From Pycnopodia helianthoides (Eukaryota; Echinodermata; Asteroidea; Forcipulatida; Asteriidae): DNA of 64,000 nt. The translations under genes and the position numbers were made by a program. Where the stretch lies: contig CM063262.1 of the NCBI GenBank assembly GCA_032158295.1, positions 10,177,977 to 10,241,976 of the forward strand. Direction: 5' to 3'. The notes below the pieces were generated by a model that saw only the letters and a program-made list of their open reading frames with translations, searched no databases and was not told where the DNA came from. Positions 44,474 to 57,400 of this stretch are shown here, piece after piece (the first letter of the stretch is position 1; each line of letters opens with the position of its first letter).

Positions 44474-44573
44474 GTTCTACAGCACACGCTGGCTATGGAG
44501 TCAACAGTTAAGGGATAGGGAAGAACAGCCTATCCCTTAATTATTGACTCCATAGCCGACGTGTGCTGCAGAA
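44474..44573. repeat. Near-perfect palindrome, copy 3 (gene B 3' flank)
   Basis: The same arms, loop GGAAGAACAG as in copy 2, followed by an A-run and the GGACCGAACATGGCATCCAG repeat. Confidence 0.93.
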
Positions 44574-44929
44574 AAAAAAATTGCGGACCGAACATGGCAT
44601 CCAGCAACCACGTGACCAAAAGAAAACTGGTCCCACCTTCTCGGAACTCTCTCAGAAAGAGCTCTGCACCGTACCAACCAACATGTGAAAATTTCATCAA
44701 AAATGGGCGATCGGAGTTTATTTTTCTGGATATTTTTATTTGCACTTTGTTATTTCGACTGCTGCAATAGAATTAAAGCAACCTTCATTATCGCTCTTCG
44801 AATGCTTTTCTTCAATCTTAATCTTCACTCAGTATTTCTCCGGGATTAGTACTGGTCAAAGTTATTACCAGCAAGCTTCAAATTTGAAACTTATCAATTT
44901 TGAAACCATATATGTAAATATTTTATTTT

Positions 44930-45490
44930 AACCCTGTGGGGCACGAGTGAGTAGAAGAACCCTTTTTGTATTAAACTTTTCACGTGGTCCCACGTCACTG
45001 CCAGCTAGATACTCCAGCATTGCCATTGGTTGAATAAGATACTCCAGCATTGCCATTGGTTGAATAAGATACTATGGCCCTTTTCGAATCCACGGCTGCG
45101 GCTCTGGATTGGGCTTCAGGCCCAGTTTTCTTGTCTGAAGCCCTGCGTAGGTTAAAATAATTGAGGGAGCCTAGCTAGCCAGAGCCGATTTTGGAGCCGA
45201 AGCCATGAATTCGAAAAGAGCCTATGTTTGCACTGGGTTCAGAAAGTTTGTATGGTCAATATTTCACCTGGAAAGGTTTGCTACGCGCGAATACCGTTGG
45301 GTTGAGATTGTGCCTTTGTTGATGTACTGGTTGTCATGGGATAAATTACTGTAGTGTGACCATAATCAAGTAGGTTCACCCTTTGATTTGCTTTGCTCTT
45401 GGTATTAGTGTGGAAAAGAAGCAAAATTGGGGGACTTCCACACAGGTATGTCTCGGTGTATGTTCTTAAACGTTCGTGCCCCGCAGGGTT
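44930..45490. mobile_element. ACCCTGTGGGGCACGA-ended element hosting a second MITE
   Basis: Inverse ends ACCCTGTGGGGCACGAG and TCGTGCCCCGCAGGGTT. Contains a 30-bp direct duplication (GATACTCCAGCATTGCCATT at 45008 and 45038) and the element 45071-45226. Confidence 0.65.
45071..45226. mobile_element. Inverted-repeat MITE (ATGGCCCTTTTCGAATCCA)
   Basis: Arms of about 35 bp: ATGGCCCTTTTCGAAT and ATTCGAAAAGAGCCTAT, followed inward by GGCTYCGGCTC-type sequence and a GGCTTCAGGCC...TGAAGCC inner repeat. Confidence 0.75.
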
Positions 45491-45573
45491 TTTAAATTAT
45501 AAAGACAATTGTAAAATAAACTGGGTTTAGTGTTGTTAATTATGGTTGATTAAATATAATGTGATTTTGAGGC

Positions 45574-45967
45574 TTAAAGGAACATTACAGAATTTGTTTT
45601 TGCTAACAAAACAGTTGCTGGCAATGTAAGCACTTTATGTAATCAACCATATACATAAACTGACAAACCTGTAGAAGTTTGAGATCGATCGGCCATCTGG
45701 GTCACGAGAAAATAGTGAAAAACCGATTACACATTTGCAAGAAATCATATAGCTTCAACAAATGAATAAAACGCTCACTGAGCGATAAACTCCAATCGGA
45801 AAATTAGTTTATTCATTTTTCATAAAATATGGCATTTCAGACAGAAATATTTCAAGGGATGTTTTCTACTATCATCATCATTAGACCGTGTAAGTTTTAT
45901 GTAAATCTGTGATCAAAAAGTATATTTTACAAGTGTTTTTCTTACCAATTCTGTAATGTTCCTTTAA
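45574..45967 (+). mobile_element. TTAA-1 MITE, full copy
   Basis: Both TTAA ends and terminal repeats present. Confidence 0.92.
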
Positions 45968-46539
45968 ATGATAATGCTTGAGTGCAGTATGTAAGGATTG
46001 TTTTACATTAAACCCCTTCCCGCTGCCCTGTTTCTTGTCTCCCCTTTCGTTGTCCCTATCCCTGTGTCCCCCTCCCGTTACGGTTGCGTTTATAGAGTTT
46101 TCCCTCACCCCAGCAAGCGATTACTCTACCCTATACCAAGACGTCCAAAATCCCAGCTAAATCCAAGATGGCGCCCGAAAATAGTTATAGGAAACTTGTT
46201 AATGAAAACAAACTAATTTTGTTCTATTAAAATACGAGTGGTAAGAAATATTGTCATAAAGAAGCAATGCACTTAATATTATTGTTAAATTTTCAATATT
46301 GTAGATAGAGGTGTTGAACTATAGATAATAGCGAGAATTCCAGAAATTCAGTTTCCTTGAGTCATCTTTGTCTTAACCTCGTCCGTGGCTCATAACTCGA
46401 TCCCGCCTGCATCTGCGCAGCATCCTGGTATCACAGAGATTTTGATTACGCGTGTCCGGGGGTGGATGCGGTAGTGCTGCTTGTGCAACCATTTTCATAT
46501 TGGGCCGACTATTTAGACGATGTGACCTGTGACATCACA

Positions 46540-47190
46540 TGTTTACAAAAGAGACACAGAGCCTGGACTTCCGGCGGGCACTTTGTACACAGCTCAATGG
46601 AAGAATACAACAAATCTTATGTTTTTATGGAGATCGCGCTGTCTGATTTTCCTCAACTTTTGATATGAAGAAAGGGGGGACATCTCAAAAGCTGTACAGC
46701 TGTTGCTTTTGTAAATTTGGAATTTATGTGAAAGTTATGACACAAAATATAAATTTTCCCATTGAGCCTGTGTAGCATCTTGCCCGTCAGGAAATGCATT
46801 ATAATGTACGAGGTCACCACTCTGTAAACAAATGTAACATGGTCTATAAAGGCCATGTAATGTGACGTCACATGTTTATAAAAGATCCGCAGAGCCTGGA
46901 CTTCCTGCAGGCACGATTTGAACATAGTCTAATGGAAGAACTCATGCAGTCTTATACTTTATGGAGATTGCACTGTCTGATTCACATCTTTTGACATGAA
47001 GAAAGGATCGAGGCCCGTCTCAAAACCTGCTCAGCTGTTATTTTTATAACTCCTGAATTTTATGTCGGGGAATTTTGACACAAAATGTAATATGACCAGT
47101 GTAGTATCTCCCCTGCCACAGGAAACGACATGGAATGTACAAGGGCATTCTTGTTGTAAACAAGGGCTACAATTAATGGTTTATTGATTG
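46540..47190 (-). repeat. Two inverse tandem copies of the ATAGACCATGTTACATTTG repeat
   Basis: GTGACATCACATGTTTACAA (46528) and GTGACGTCACATGTTTATAA (46862) each start a copy with AGAGCCTGGACTTCC and a GGAGATTGCACTGTCTG-like block. Confidence 0.75.
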
Positions 47191-47515
47191 ATCAATATAC
47201 ATTACTAAATTGCAACGTGACAGCCCGAGTGTTTGCCAACCAAGGTTGGAAAACTATGGGAAGCCATAAATGCAAAACAAAAACAGATAGCCACAGTTTT
47301 TTTTAACAATGTGACACATTCAAAAATAGTGTTCATTTTTGGAAACAAAGCAACCAATCATGGGATGTTTTTGGCTGGTTTTTTTCAATTGAAAGTTTGC
47401 AGAAGTGTTGAATTTGGTCACAACCTCCGTTAACACGATTGAATGTTTTGCTAACATTCGGCCGTCCATGCCAACAAGCGCGGTTTGATTATCAACAATG
47501 ATACTTGTCTAGTCC

Positions 47516-48419
47516 AAACTGGGACGGCCGCCGAATGTCAGTTGGGCAACAGAAAATTTTCTAGAAAGTGGGAAAGGAGGATTCCCCCCCCCCCCCCCAG
47601 AACGTTCATTGGGCCTTAGCAAGATGCGTTGTAAACGAAACATAGCGGAAGACGGTAAGCCAATAATCTTGAAATCTCAGGAATTCTTTAGAGGGTTTAA
47701 GCGAGGTACTTCTGTACACTGTACAAGAGGAATTAAGTGTGTTACAATAATGGGAACATTATGACTTGGTTTGGGCCGACACCCATATCGCATATCGGGC
47801 ACGGTATAGACTTCACCTCAGCTTTACATCAAGTGGTGAACTTTGCTGAGTACCAGCGTATAGGTAAGACTTCAACTGGATCCAATTATTTGGGTAAACT
47901 GAGGAAAAGTAAGCTCACTTGATCGAAAAGCCTCACAGAAAAAAATGTAAGTGTCTCACAACCATCTGAAATAAATGTACAAAATTTGCAGTGGCATCAT
48001 TTCTGAATTTAAGAATTCTGTTCAATTTTAAGGAGGGTTGTTGTCCACGGGGCCTTTCAGGCTAGCCCCGTTACATGTGAACACTTCAAAAATACACTGT
48101 CTAGATGCTGAACGGTCTTTGACAAGTAGGAGAATAATATGTAGAGAGTGCGGCCATCGTGAGAATTGGATCCTCCTAGATTGTGAGTAAAAATAGGACC
48201 AATTTTGCAGGGCCTAGCCTACTAAATTAACCCCCAGTTGAGAGTCAATAACCCAAGATATGATATGGGACCATATATTGAATATCGTCTGGGATTATTG
48301 ACTATCACATCTGTCATTATTAACAGAAATTGTTGGGGGTCGGATTGATCCGTAACATGGATGCGCCCGCTAAGAAGTGTCATACTGCCCTCTGTTGACT
48401 AGTTTGTTCACAGTTTAAG
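47516..48419. other. ZNHIT2 upstream region
   Basis: A C-run at 47585-47600 and decayed relatives of the 173-bp array (47660-47770). The last 200 bp before the ATG are repeat-free as far as I can see and are the likely promoter. Confidence 0.45.
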
Positions 48420-48427
48420 ATGGCGGC
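48417..48427 (+). promoter_or_regulatory. YY1-like site over the ZNHIT2 start codon
   Basis: AAGATGGCGGC overlaps the ATG of ZNHIT2. In animals this is the classic YY1 motif placed at the start of TATA-less housekeeping genes. The match is seen directly; binding is inferred. Confidence 0.55.
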
Positions 48428-51400
48428 CCCCATGGATGTGTTGACTGGCGAAAATACTTCCGAAGAAAAAGGTGCAGGAGAGGATTCTGCGGCTGTTTGT
48501 GAATTGTAAGCATTAATTTAGGGTAGTGTGTGTACTGGGCTGCAAGCATTGACTGTCTGTTACATTTTGCAATGTTGATGGGGCCTTGTTCCGTTCAACT
48601 GAAATATTTGATGAAAAAGTAAATATCCACCATCCACACCGCGCGCTGGCCACTCCATCTAGTCGTCTGGTCCCTGGTCGTGCGCAGTGATCAGAGCTTT
48701 TGTCTACCGGCGTCTCGCTTGTTTTCCCTTCATTTAGCTTTGTTAGAGGTAGCGCGATATTGACATTTCCCATTCACGGCACTCTGTAAAATCTCAGTTT
48801 TAACCTTTGAGTGCATGTTAGAGATAGGGCTGAAATGTTTAGCAGTCCGGGGGGTCTTAATTTAACAATCTATTTTACCTCAGTTGGCGACCAGAAGAGT
48901 ACCTCGTGTATGGTGTCTCAGGGCTCGCCTTTAACACTAGCCCGGCGTACATTGTCTAGTAAAAAATGCCATGGGCTAGTAGTAGTAAACACCACCTCTC
49001 AACTTGCCCTGTGGGCTACTAAAAACTGTGCAACCTCCTTGTTTAAAATGCTCATTTCTTCCTTTTCAGATGTGAATAATTAATGTATAAAATGTGTTAA
49101 TCAATCTTGAGTGTGTGAACATAACTTCATTTGATCATTAAACTGGTTGTGATCAGAACATTACATTATGGCAATTCCTGTTTAAAATCTGGGCTACTAA
49201 AACTTCCTGGGGGCAAGTAAAATGCACAGTTTACTGGCCCGGCGGGCTACTTCACAAAAAGCTTAAGCGCAAGGCCTGTGTCTTTTGAAAGGCATAACTC
49301 ATTAACGAAATCACCTATGACAGTGGCGTTTGCACCATTGAATTTCTCCTGAAGAGACCTTTAACTTGATGTCTAACTTTAATATATTTGAAAAAAGGAA
49401 ATTTTTACTATAATAAAGCTACTTCATTCCCCTTCAAGTTCTGGAAAATCTGCTGTAGGAACTTTCACTTGCCTTGTATGCCTTGTGACCAGCAACTTCT
49501 CAACTTTTCACTGCAGCTCACCAAATGCCAGTACTGACTACTCACTGTCACTCAGTCACTGTGACTGTGATTCAACAGTGTGCTCGGCATTATTTCTAAT
49601 CTGCTAAAGTGCTAGCTTTTTCCCTCGTAGTCTGCTGCACATTGGAACTCCCTACACTGTGTATCTTGTAGCTATATTATAGGTAGCGGGATATTGACAT
49701 TTCCCATTCTGGCCGCACACAAAAAAGAGGTTTTTCAAATTAATGTTGCTTCGAAGTTTGTCTGAGCTTCAAATCACTTCTGTATGGTCAATAAAACCCT
49801 CTTCTTTCATAATCTCTTTGAAAAAAGGCAAAACTTTACCTCACTTTTTCAAACATCAAAAAGATTCAGAGATGGTCACCGACACGACTACCCGGAGCAC
49901 AGCCTTTTTAAAACTTTTTTGAGCAATAAATTGGCTTTGACCGTTTTCAATTATATCGCCCTCTCTTGACTTCTAATAAAAATACTGCCATCTATTGATA
50001 GAGAAAGGATAGGAAAGTCTACTGTTCTTTTTTTCCCATCTCAATCGGTGAATAAGTAAGGTTTTAACATTTTTTACCGTTTTGGCCAAATTTTGACTAA
50101 ATTTCGTATTTTAAAGGAATTTATACATTTAGCGACGGCGAGGTATGCTGTCAAACCTATATCAGTAAAATCCTTTACCATTTTTTGAGTAAAAAAAAGT
50201 TGGGTTTTGTTCTTGCGCGAGGTCGCGCATGCAAGTTATGGAGGTTTTAATTCAATCATGGTACTCGGTAGAATCTCATTTTGGAACCTTTGAGTGCACG
50301 TTAGAGATCTAGGGTTGAAATGCTTTAGCAGTCTGGGGGGGTCTTAATTTAACAATCTCTTTACCTCAGTTGGCGACCAGAAGAGCACCATTGAATTTCT
50401 CCTGAAGAGACCTTTAGTTGATGTATAATTTTAATATATTTGAAAAAAGGAAATTTTTACTATAATAAAGCTATATTCATGCTTTCCACAAGCCACATAA
50501 AATTGCGCCTATACGCTGGACTCCCTCCGCTTTTTGGCCCTGTGCCCATAGCATCAGGAGGTGAAAGGATTTTTCAAATAGAAACCCACATTTTTTTGTC
50601 AAGATTTCCCCCCAGTTGTCACTTAACATTTCTCAATTGTGGAGAGTACATTGGCTAGATAGGGCCAATAAGCAGAGGGAGTCCAGCGTATTTGCACTAT
50701 TTATGGGGCTGCGCTAACAACCCTTCCCTGTACTTACTCCCTTCTTTCACATCTTATCCCCCAGATGTCTAAAGAATTCCTCCAAGTACCGATGCCCTCG
50801 ATGCAGTGTGGCCTACTGTTCACTGACATGCTACCAGAGTCAGAAACATTCCGGCTGCTCGGAGAAATTCAGCAGGGACCACTTCCAGGAGGTTTTGAAA
50901 AACAAGAAGGGAAGGTAGGTTCACATGTATCTATTGAGTCTTTATCTCTAGAGGTTTAAAATATGTCGTCCGAACAAGCCAAATCTAAGTAAAAGGATTA
51001 GACTGCACGTTCTCTGTGAGTGTGGCGACACACTGCTCAACAATGTTGTATAGACCCCCTTGCATTGGCCGCCAGCGTTGATGAAACATGCACGCATGAA
51101 AGACTATCATTGACTGAGAGTTGTGCCAGCACTTTACACGCACGCACTTTTTCCCTTTTTTTCATCAAAGAAGTGGTCACTGCTTCATGGACCAAATCCA
51201 TCTACTCGAGACCACAATGTCCAATACTGAGACTGAGACCTCCCCATTGAGACCGAGATTGAGACAGAGACAGAGACCTTTGACAAATCTGTACTGTAAA
51301 CAACAACAATGTTCTTAGCCAAGTTTCTTTATTTCAATAGACCTTATGCACATGACGTCATTTGAGTAGGGTGCCCTCGCCTAGAGGTCATAAGGACGAT

Positions 51401-54400
51401 GTTCATTGGCCGATCCTGTGCGCTGCCGTACAAATCTGTGCGTTTCCATTGTTTCATCATCGGTTTACCTCGAAGATGGCGGCTTGATGACGTCAATGCA
51501 TTTAAGGTCCATGGATTGTTAATGCTGAACTACCGCTCAGCATTCACCATGGGTGCCACATAGCCGTTTGTTGTAGGGGGAAATGGTCCCCCAAGAACCA
51601 AGAAAAACACTGCAGAGCCAGCTTTAAAATTAAAGGAACATTACAGAATTGGTTTTTGCTAACAAAACAGTTGCTGGCAGTGTAAGCACTTTATGTAATC
51701 CACCATATACATAAACTGACAAACCTGTAGAAGTTTGAGATCGATCGGCCATCTGGGTCACGAGAAAATAGTGAAAAACCGATTACTGTGTATTTGCATG
51801 AAATCATATAGATTCAACAAGTGAATAAAACGCTCACTGAGCGATAAACTCCAATCGGAAAATTAGTTTGTTCATTTCTCATCAAATATGGCATTTCAGA
51901 CAGAAATATTTCAAGGGATGTTTTCTACTATCATCATCATTAGACCGTGTAAGTTTGATGTAAATCTGTGATTAAAAAGTATATTTTACAAGTTTTTTTC
52001 TTACCAATTCTGTAATGTTCCTTTAAGCTTTCGACGATTTGTTATTCTTTTGGGTTCCTTTTCCTCTTTCTTAATGTTTTTGGACGATTATGAAATTAAG
52101 GTCTCGAAAGGTCTTGAAACAAGACCCCTAGGCTTTGCTCCGGAACCGAGATCAAGTCCTTAAAATCGTGACAACTGACAAATCTAATTTCCCTTCTTGG
52201 CTCTGTTGGCGAGCACTAACATTGCCCTCCATATATCTATTAATCTTGTTTTTAGTGCAGCAGATCGTAAGCGGATGCTAGAGATCTTAGAGAGAGTAGA
52301 AACAGACTATAAACCCTTATTTCAAGATGGTGATGATGACGATGATGATGAGGAGGAGGCAGAGGTTGGAGAAGTGAGTCTTGAAGAAAGGATTGCAGGA
52401 CTAGATCTAGGTAGAGAAAAATTCCGTTATTGAATAGTGAATACTTAACTTTGTTTGATGTGTTTGAATGTATTGGATGGCTAGTGCGTAGAGCACTTGC
52501 CTCTCACCACTGTGGCCCTGGTTCGATTCTTGGCTAGGGCCATATGCGAGTAGAGTCGTGTGTTGGTTCTCTCTTGTGCGGCGGTGTTTTTCTTCAGGCC
52601 TTCCAGTTTTCCTCCAGATTGCTCTGACCTTCGGATGAGTTCCTGTGCGTTGCTGGTAAAAGAACCAAGTACACTCATCATTAAGAGAAGGGGGTTTGCC
52701 TTGTTGATTCTGGCGTGGTTGGATGTAGATTGGGCGGCATCACCTTGTAAACTCTTACAAGGTGCTACATTGTGTAAAATGAGTCTCATCATTTTCTTAG
52801 CTTTCAATAACCCAAAAAGTTTGGGTGTCTGTTTGTGAATGTTGTGGCCGGTGACGTGGCTGGTACCCACATCACCTCACTAAACCAAGAATGCCTAGTA
52901 GCGTGAGTATGCTAGCACACAAGCAAAAATTCCCTGCTAACCTGTGAAACATGCTTGACATAAGTGAGGTGTTTCCTGTTTCTGTAAGCACCAATTCTTT
53001 TGCTTTCAGTAAGCAGGGCCATGAAATCGGGCCCTGGTGCTCAGTACGTCTTCCTATTTGGGTATTTAAACAGCCTCCACTCAGCTTACTTATCCTAAAT
53101 CAAACACATCTCATTTATTTTTTCCTGAACGCTAGACGCAGATATTGATGAGGTCTGGGAGCGACTGACAGACAGAGAGAAGAGAGATTTTGAAACCGTT
53201 CTTCATGAGGGGAAGCTAGGAGCCTTAGTTCCTATCTGGAATCCATGGTGGGAATCTCACGTGAGTTTAACAATAGTTTGTCTCCAAGGACCTGGTTGTC
53301 AAAAAAATCGTCAAGTGATGTTCACCATCCTTTATTTAACTGAAAACAAAGAAACATTTCTTTTATTATTTTCTGAGGGAACAAAAGAGTGGTCACTGAG
53401 GACCCCCACCCCTAATAGACACTGGACACCTTTGGTAATTGTCAAAGACCAGTCATCTCACTTGGTGTATCTCAACATATGCACAAAATAACAAACCTGT
53501 GAAAATTTGAACTCAATTGGTCGGCGAAGTTGCGAGATAATAATGGAAAAAAAACACCCTTGTCACACAAAGTTGTGTGCTTTCAGATGCTTGATTTCGA
53601 GACCTCACGCGTGAGGTCTCAAAATCAATTTAAATATTTTACTGAGAAATTACTTCTTTCTCAAAAACTATGTTACTTCAGAGGGAGCCGTTTCTCACAA
53701 TGTTTTATACTACAGTATCAACAGCTCTCCATTGCTCGTTACCAAGTGAGTTTTTATGCTAACAATTATTTTGAGTAATTACCAATAGTGTCCAGTGCCT
53801 TTAAATGGCCCTTTAAAACCAACAGGGTTAGGGCCATGCGATCCTTTATCGCACAGCCCTGCAAGGTTTTAAACAGACGCTTAAGACTGAGTCCCTACTC
53901 TCTTATTCCCATTCATGCAAACAGCTCCATGCACAAGTTTTGAACTGGCCTGCTTAAGTTTCAAACTATCTCTGCGCAATCATCTGAATGCGCCTTCTTT
54001 TGACTTAGTTTCCAACAAATGTTCAGTACAAAAATGTACAGACCCATAAAATATTTGAAACGGGACGTCATTGGGTGTTTCAGGATGTTGGCAAGTTTGG
54101 CACTGGAAGTCTAGCAAACACAGTGACATTTTACACAATTTTAAGAGACTTGTAAATTCTTTTCCACTTTCATAAGGACTTTATCTTTTGGAAAATGAGT
54201 GCATCACAAAACAGAATTCAACCTTGGAGCCCAATCTTTAAAAATCAAACTTTTGTTTGCATGATTTACTAAGAGGTTTACATATATGGTTGTACCTGCA
54301 AGTTTTGCCAATAACAATCACTTCTTATTATCCACTCCATGCAAGCATCACTTATTATTTCTCTTTCAAAATCAGTGGATACTTTTGGTAGTTACTCAAG

Positions 54401-57400
54401 GAAATACATTACCATAAAAACTTGGTAAGGAGCACCTGAGAGCTGCTGATAGTATAAAACAATGTGTAAAACGACTCCCTCTGAAGTAATGTAGTTTTTG
54501 AGAAAGAGGTTATTTGTCACTATAAAATGTTTGAATCTGAGAAAGGCTTCAGGCATGAAGCCTTAGAATTTGAAAGCACACAATTCTATGCAATAAAGGG
54601 GTTTTTTCTTTCATTATTTTCTTGCAACTTCGACGACCAATTGAGCCCAAAATTTTCACAGGTTTGTTATTTTATGCATATGTTGAGATACACCAAGTGA
54701 GAATACTAGTCTTTGACACTTACCAAAAGTGTACCCTGCCTTAACCCTCTTGCTGTCTGACCATTCAAGTGGTTTTGAATGATAGATAAACTATGCCAGC
54801 CTGCAATATGATATCATGAGGGGATGCATGTACACAGTACACAGTTAGTTCTGTGCACAGTTGTGCCACCGTACACAACCTTGGCAGTCGAATGGTTTCA
54901 AATGGTTGGTCAACTCACTGGAAAACGTTGCCAAGGGTCACTGAGAGTAGAAGGGTTAAAGTAAAAAAAAAACTAAATGTGGGAATCTTCTTTTCACAGG
55001 AAGCGGATCTGATCAGAGAGATTGATAACGACCCCCCACCGTCTTCCAAGGCTCCGCCCCAACCTCCGAGACAACCCTCCTATATCGATGAGATTGCAGA
55101 CGTTCTAGAGAATGTTGCCAACGATCTGGGCGTCAAAGATGACCAGACGACAGATCAGGACCTCGTGGAAGAAGCAACGTCATGTAAGCCGCCGTCGATT
55201 CTGAAGAAGATTCCAAAGTTGGGCGAAGTTCTCCGTAGCAAGAAGGCGTCCGAATCGGTGATCTACAATCTTCTAAATATTCTGTATCCTTTAAAAATTA
55301 TCATTGTAGTGTTCACCGTTATGCAATACAATAGAGCGCTGCTATAGCAAACACCGCTGGATCCATGAACTGGCCCCCCTATATGTGTTCCGAAGATCCT
55401 TTGGTGGTTTTCGTATCCTGCTGTGCCCTCTTTTGACCATTGTTCCATGTTTCCAATTTGTACATTTGTATAAAGAATGGCGAATGTCTGTAATTGAAGA
55501 TTACACAATAAACCCCTTGAAAAAGGGAGGTTACGAGCTTAAGTTCCAGTACCTTCCTCCCTCTTTGTACTGGGGAAATGAAGCGTCGCACGGTAGGATG
55601 AATGCCTGTGCCTGCTACACACTGGAAAGTCTGTGTGGATATACAAGTCAGCCTTCGGACTGAATGCAAAACAAATTGAGGGCGCTCAGAAGTTGTTCCG
55701 GGCAACAAATTTGTCCGCCGTAAGCCAGTTTAGAAAAATGTTGCAGTTAAGCATGGATGTTTTACGAGAATCAATAAAGAAATGTGCGCAATAATTCTAG
55801 GTCAGGCCTGATGCTTTGTTTTTGACAAGGTAAGGGCATTAAGGCATTTCTATTGGAACATTTCAAGGGGCACCGAGGCAATGATCAGGGGCAACAGAGG
55901 CAATTGCCTCCATGAAGCATCATCGCTGCTACATGTAGGTTTGGAACAAGGTAATAATTCTTGGTGTCATACAGTCATTGACTTCAACTTTCTTTGACAT
56001 ACTGCTGTAGTTTAGGTAGACTTTGCCGAGCTTTGTGATGTTCTGACATGTCATTGTCTATCACAGTCTCTACCCCACAGTTGTTTTTTCTTTTTTCTTA
56101 ATATGATCCACTCAGATATAGCTATGCATATGCTGTCAGGCTCTACAATGGTGCCCACAGAGATCTACCATTAAAACTTGCACAGGTACGACATAAATAT
56201 TTATTTTAAATACCAAATAGTTGTACAAACTGAAACTCTAAAAACACTTTTTCCATATTAATTCCATAGTCAACTTTTTCTCTTGAAGGAACATTACAGA
56301 ATTGGTTTTTGCTTACAGAACAGTTGCTGGCAGTGTAAGCACTTTATGTAATCCACCATATACATAAACTGACAAACCTGTAGAAGTTTGAGATCGATCG
56401 GCCATCTGGGTCACGAGAAAATAGTGAAAAACCGATTACACATTTGCATGAAATCATATAGATTCAACAAATGAATAAAACGCTCACTGAGCAATAAACT
56501 TCAATCAGAAAATTAGTATATTCATTTATCGTCAAATATAGCATTTCAGACAGAAATATTTCAAGGGATGTTTTCTACTATCATCATCATTAGACCGTGT
56601 AAGTTTTATGTAAATCTGTGATCATAAAGTATACATATTTTTTTAATTCCCTACCAAATCTGTAATGTTCCTTTAAAGGCAGTGGATACTTATATTAATA
56701 TTATAATTATAAGCTTTAAAAGCTCTAAATTTTGTCTCATTGTTTTTTTTTCTTGACACAGAATCTACTGGAGTTATCTGCTACACTGAGTCATAATGCA
56801 AACTTTGCAGGGACAGAAGATGCACTGGCAAGTGCTGTACACAACGCATCAATGGTAATTTTACTTCTTAAAATATTTCCAAAATTTTCATTGAAAATCT
56901 CAAAACGGTTGGTCGAAAATGTTGAAACAGGAATAAACTACATGTGTATATTGAATACAAAGCAGTTTACCAACCCATGGTGTTTATACAATAGACAACA
57001 AATTTTAACAAAAACTTTAAACAAACACTAGGGAATGTCCCAACGAAAAAATAAAAGAAACGATTTTCTGTGACGCTCGTGTTTGACACCATCTCAGCAT
57101 CAACAACATGAAATCTTGCTGGTTGAACAGATGTTAGTATTAAAGTACTATTCAAAGACATTTAATGAAAGAGTTCAATACAGTGAAAGTGTTGTGTTTT
57201 GGGTTTGGACTTAATATTGTAATACCAAAGAGTTTATATTTACAAATACACTATCCATATTCTAAAAAACAAAAAAAATTCATCTCAACATCAACAACAC
57301 AAAATCTGGTTGGTTGAACAGTTGTTAGTATTAAAATACTATTCAAAGACATTTGATTAAAGAGTTCAATACAGTGAAAGTGTTGTGTTTCGTGTTTGGC

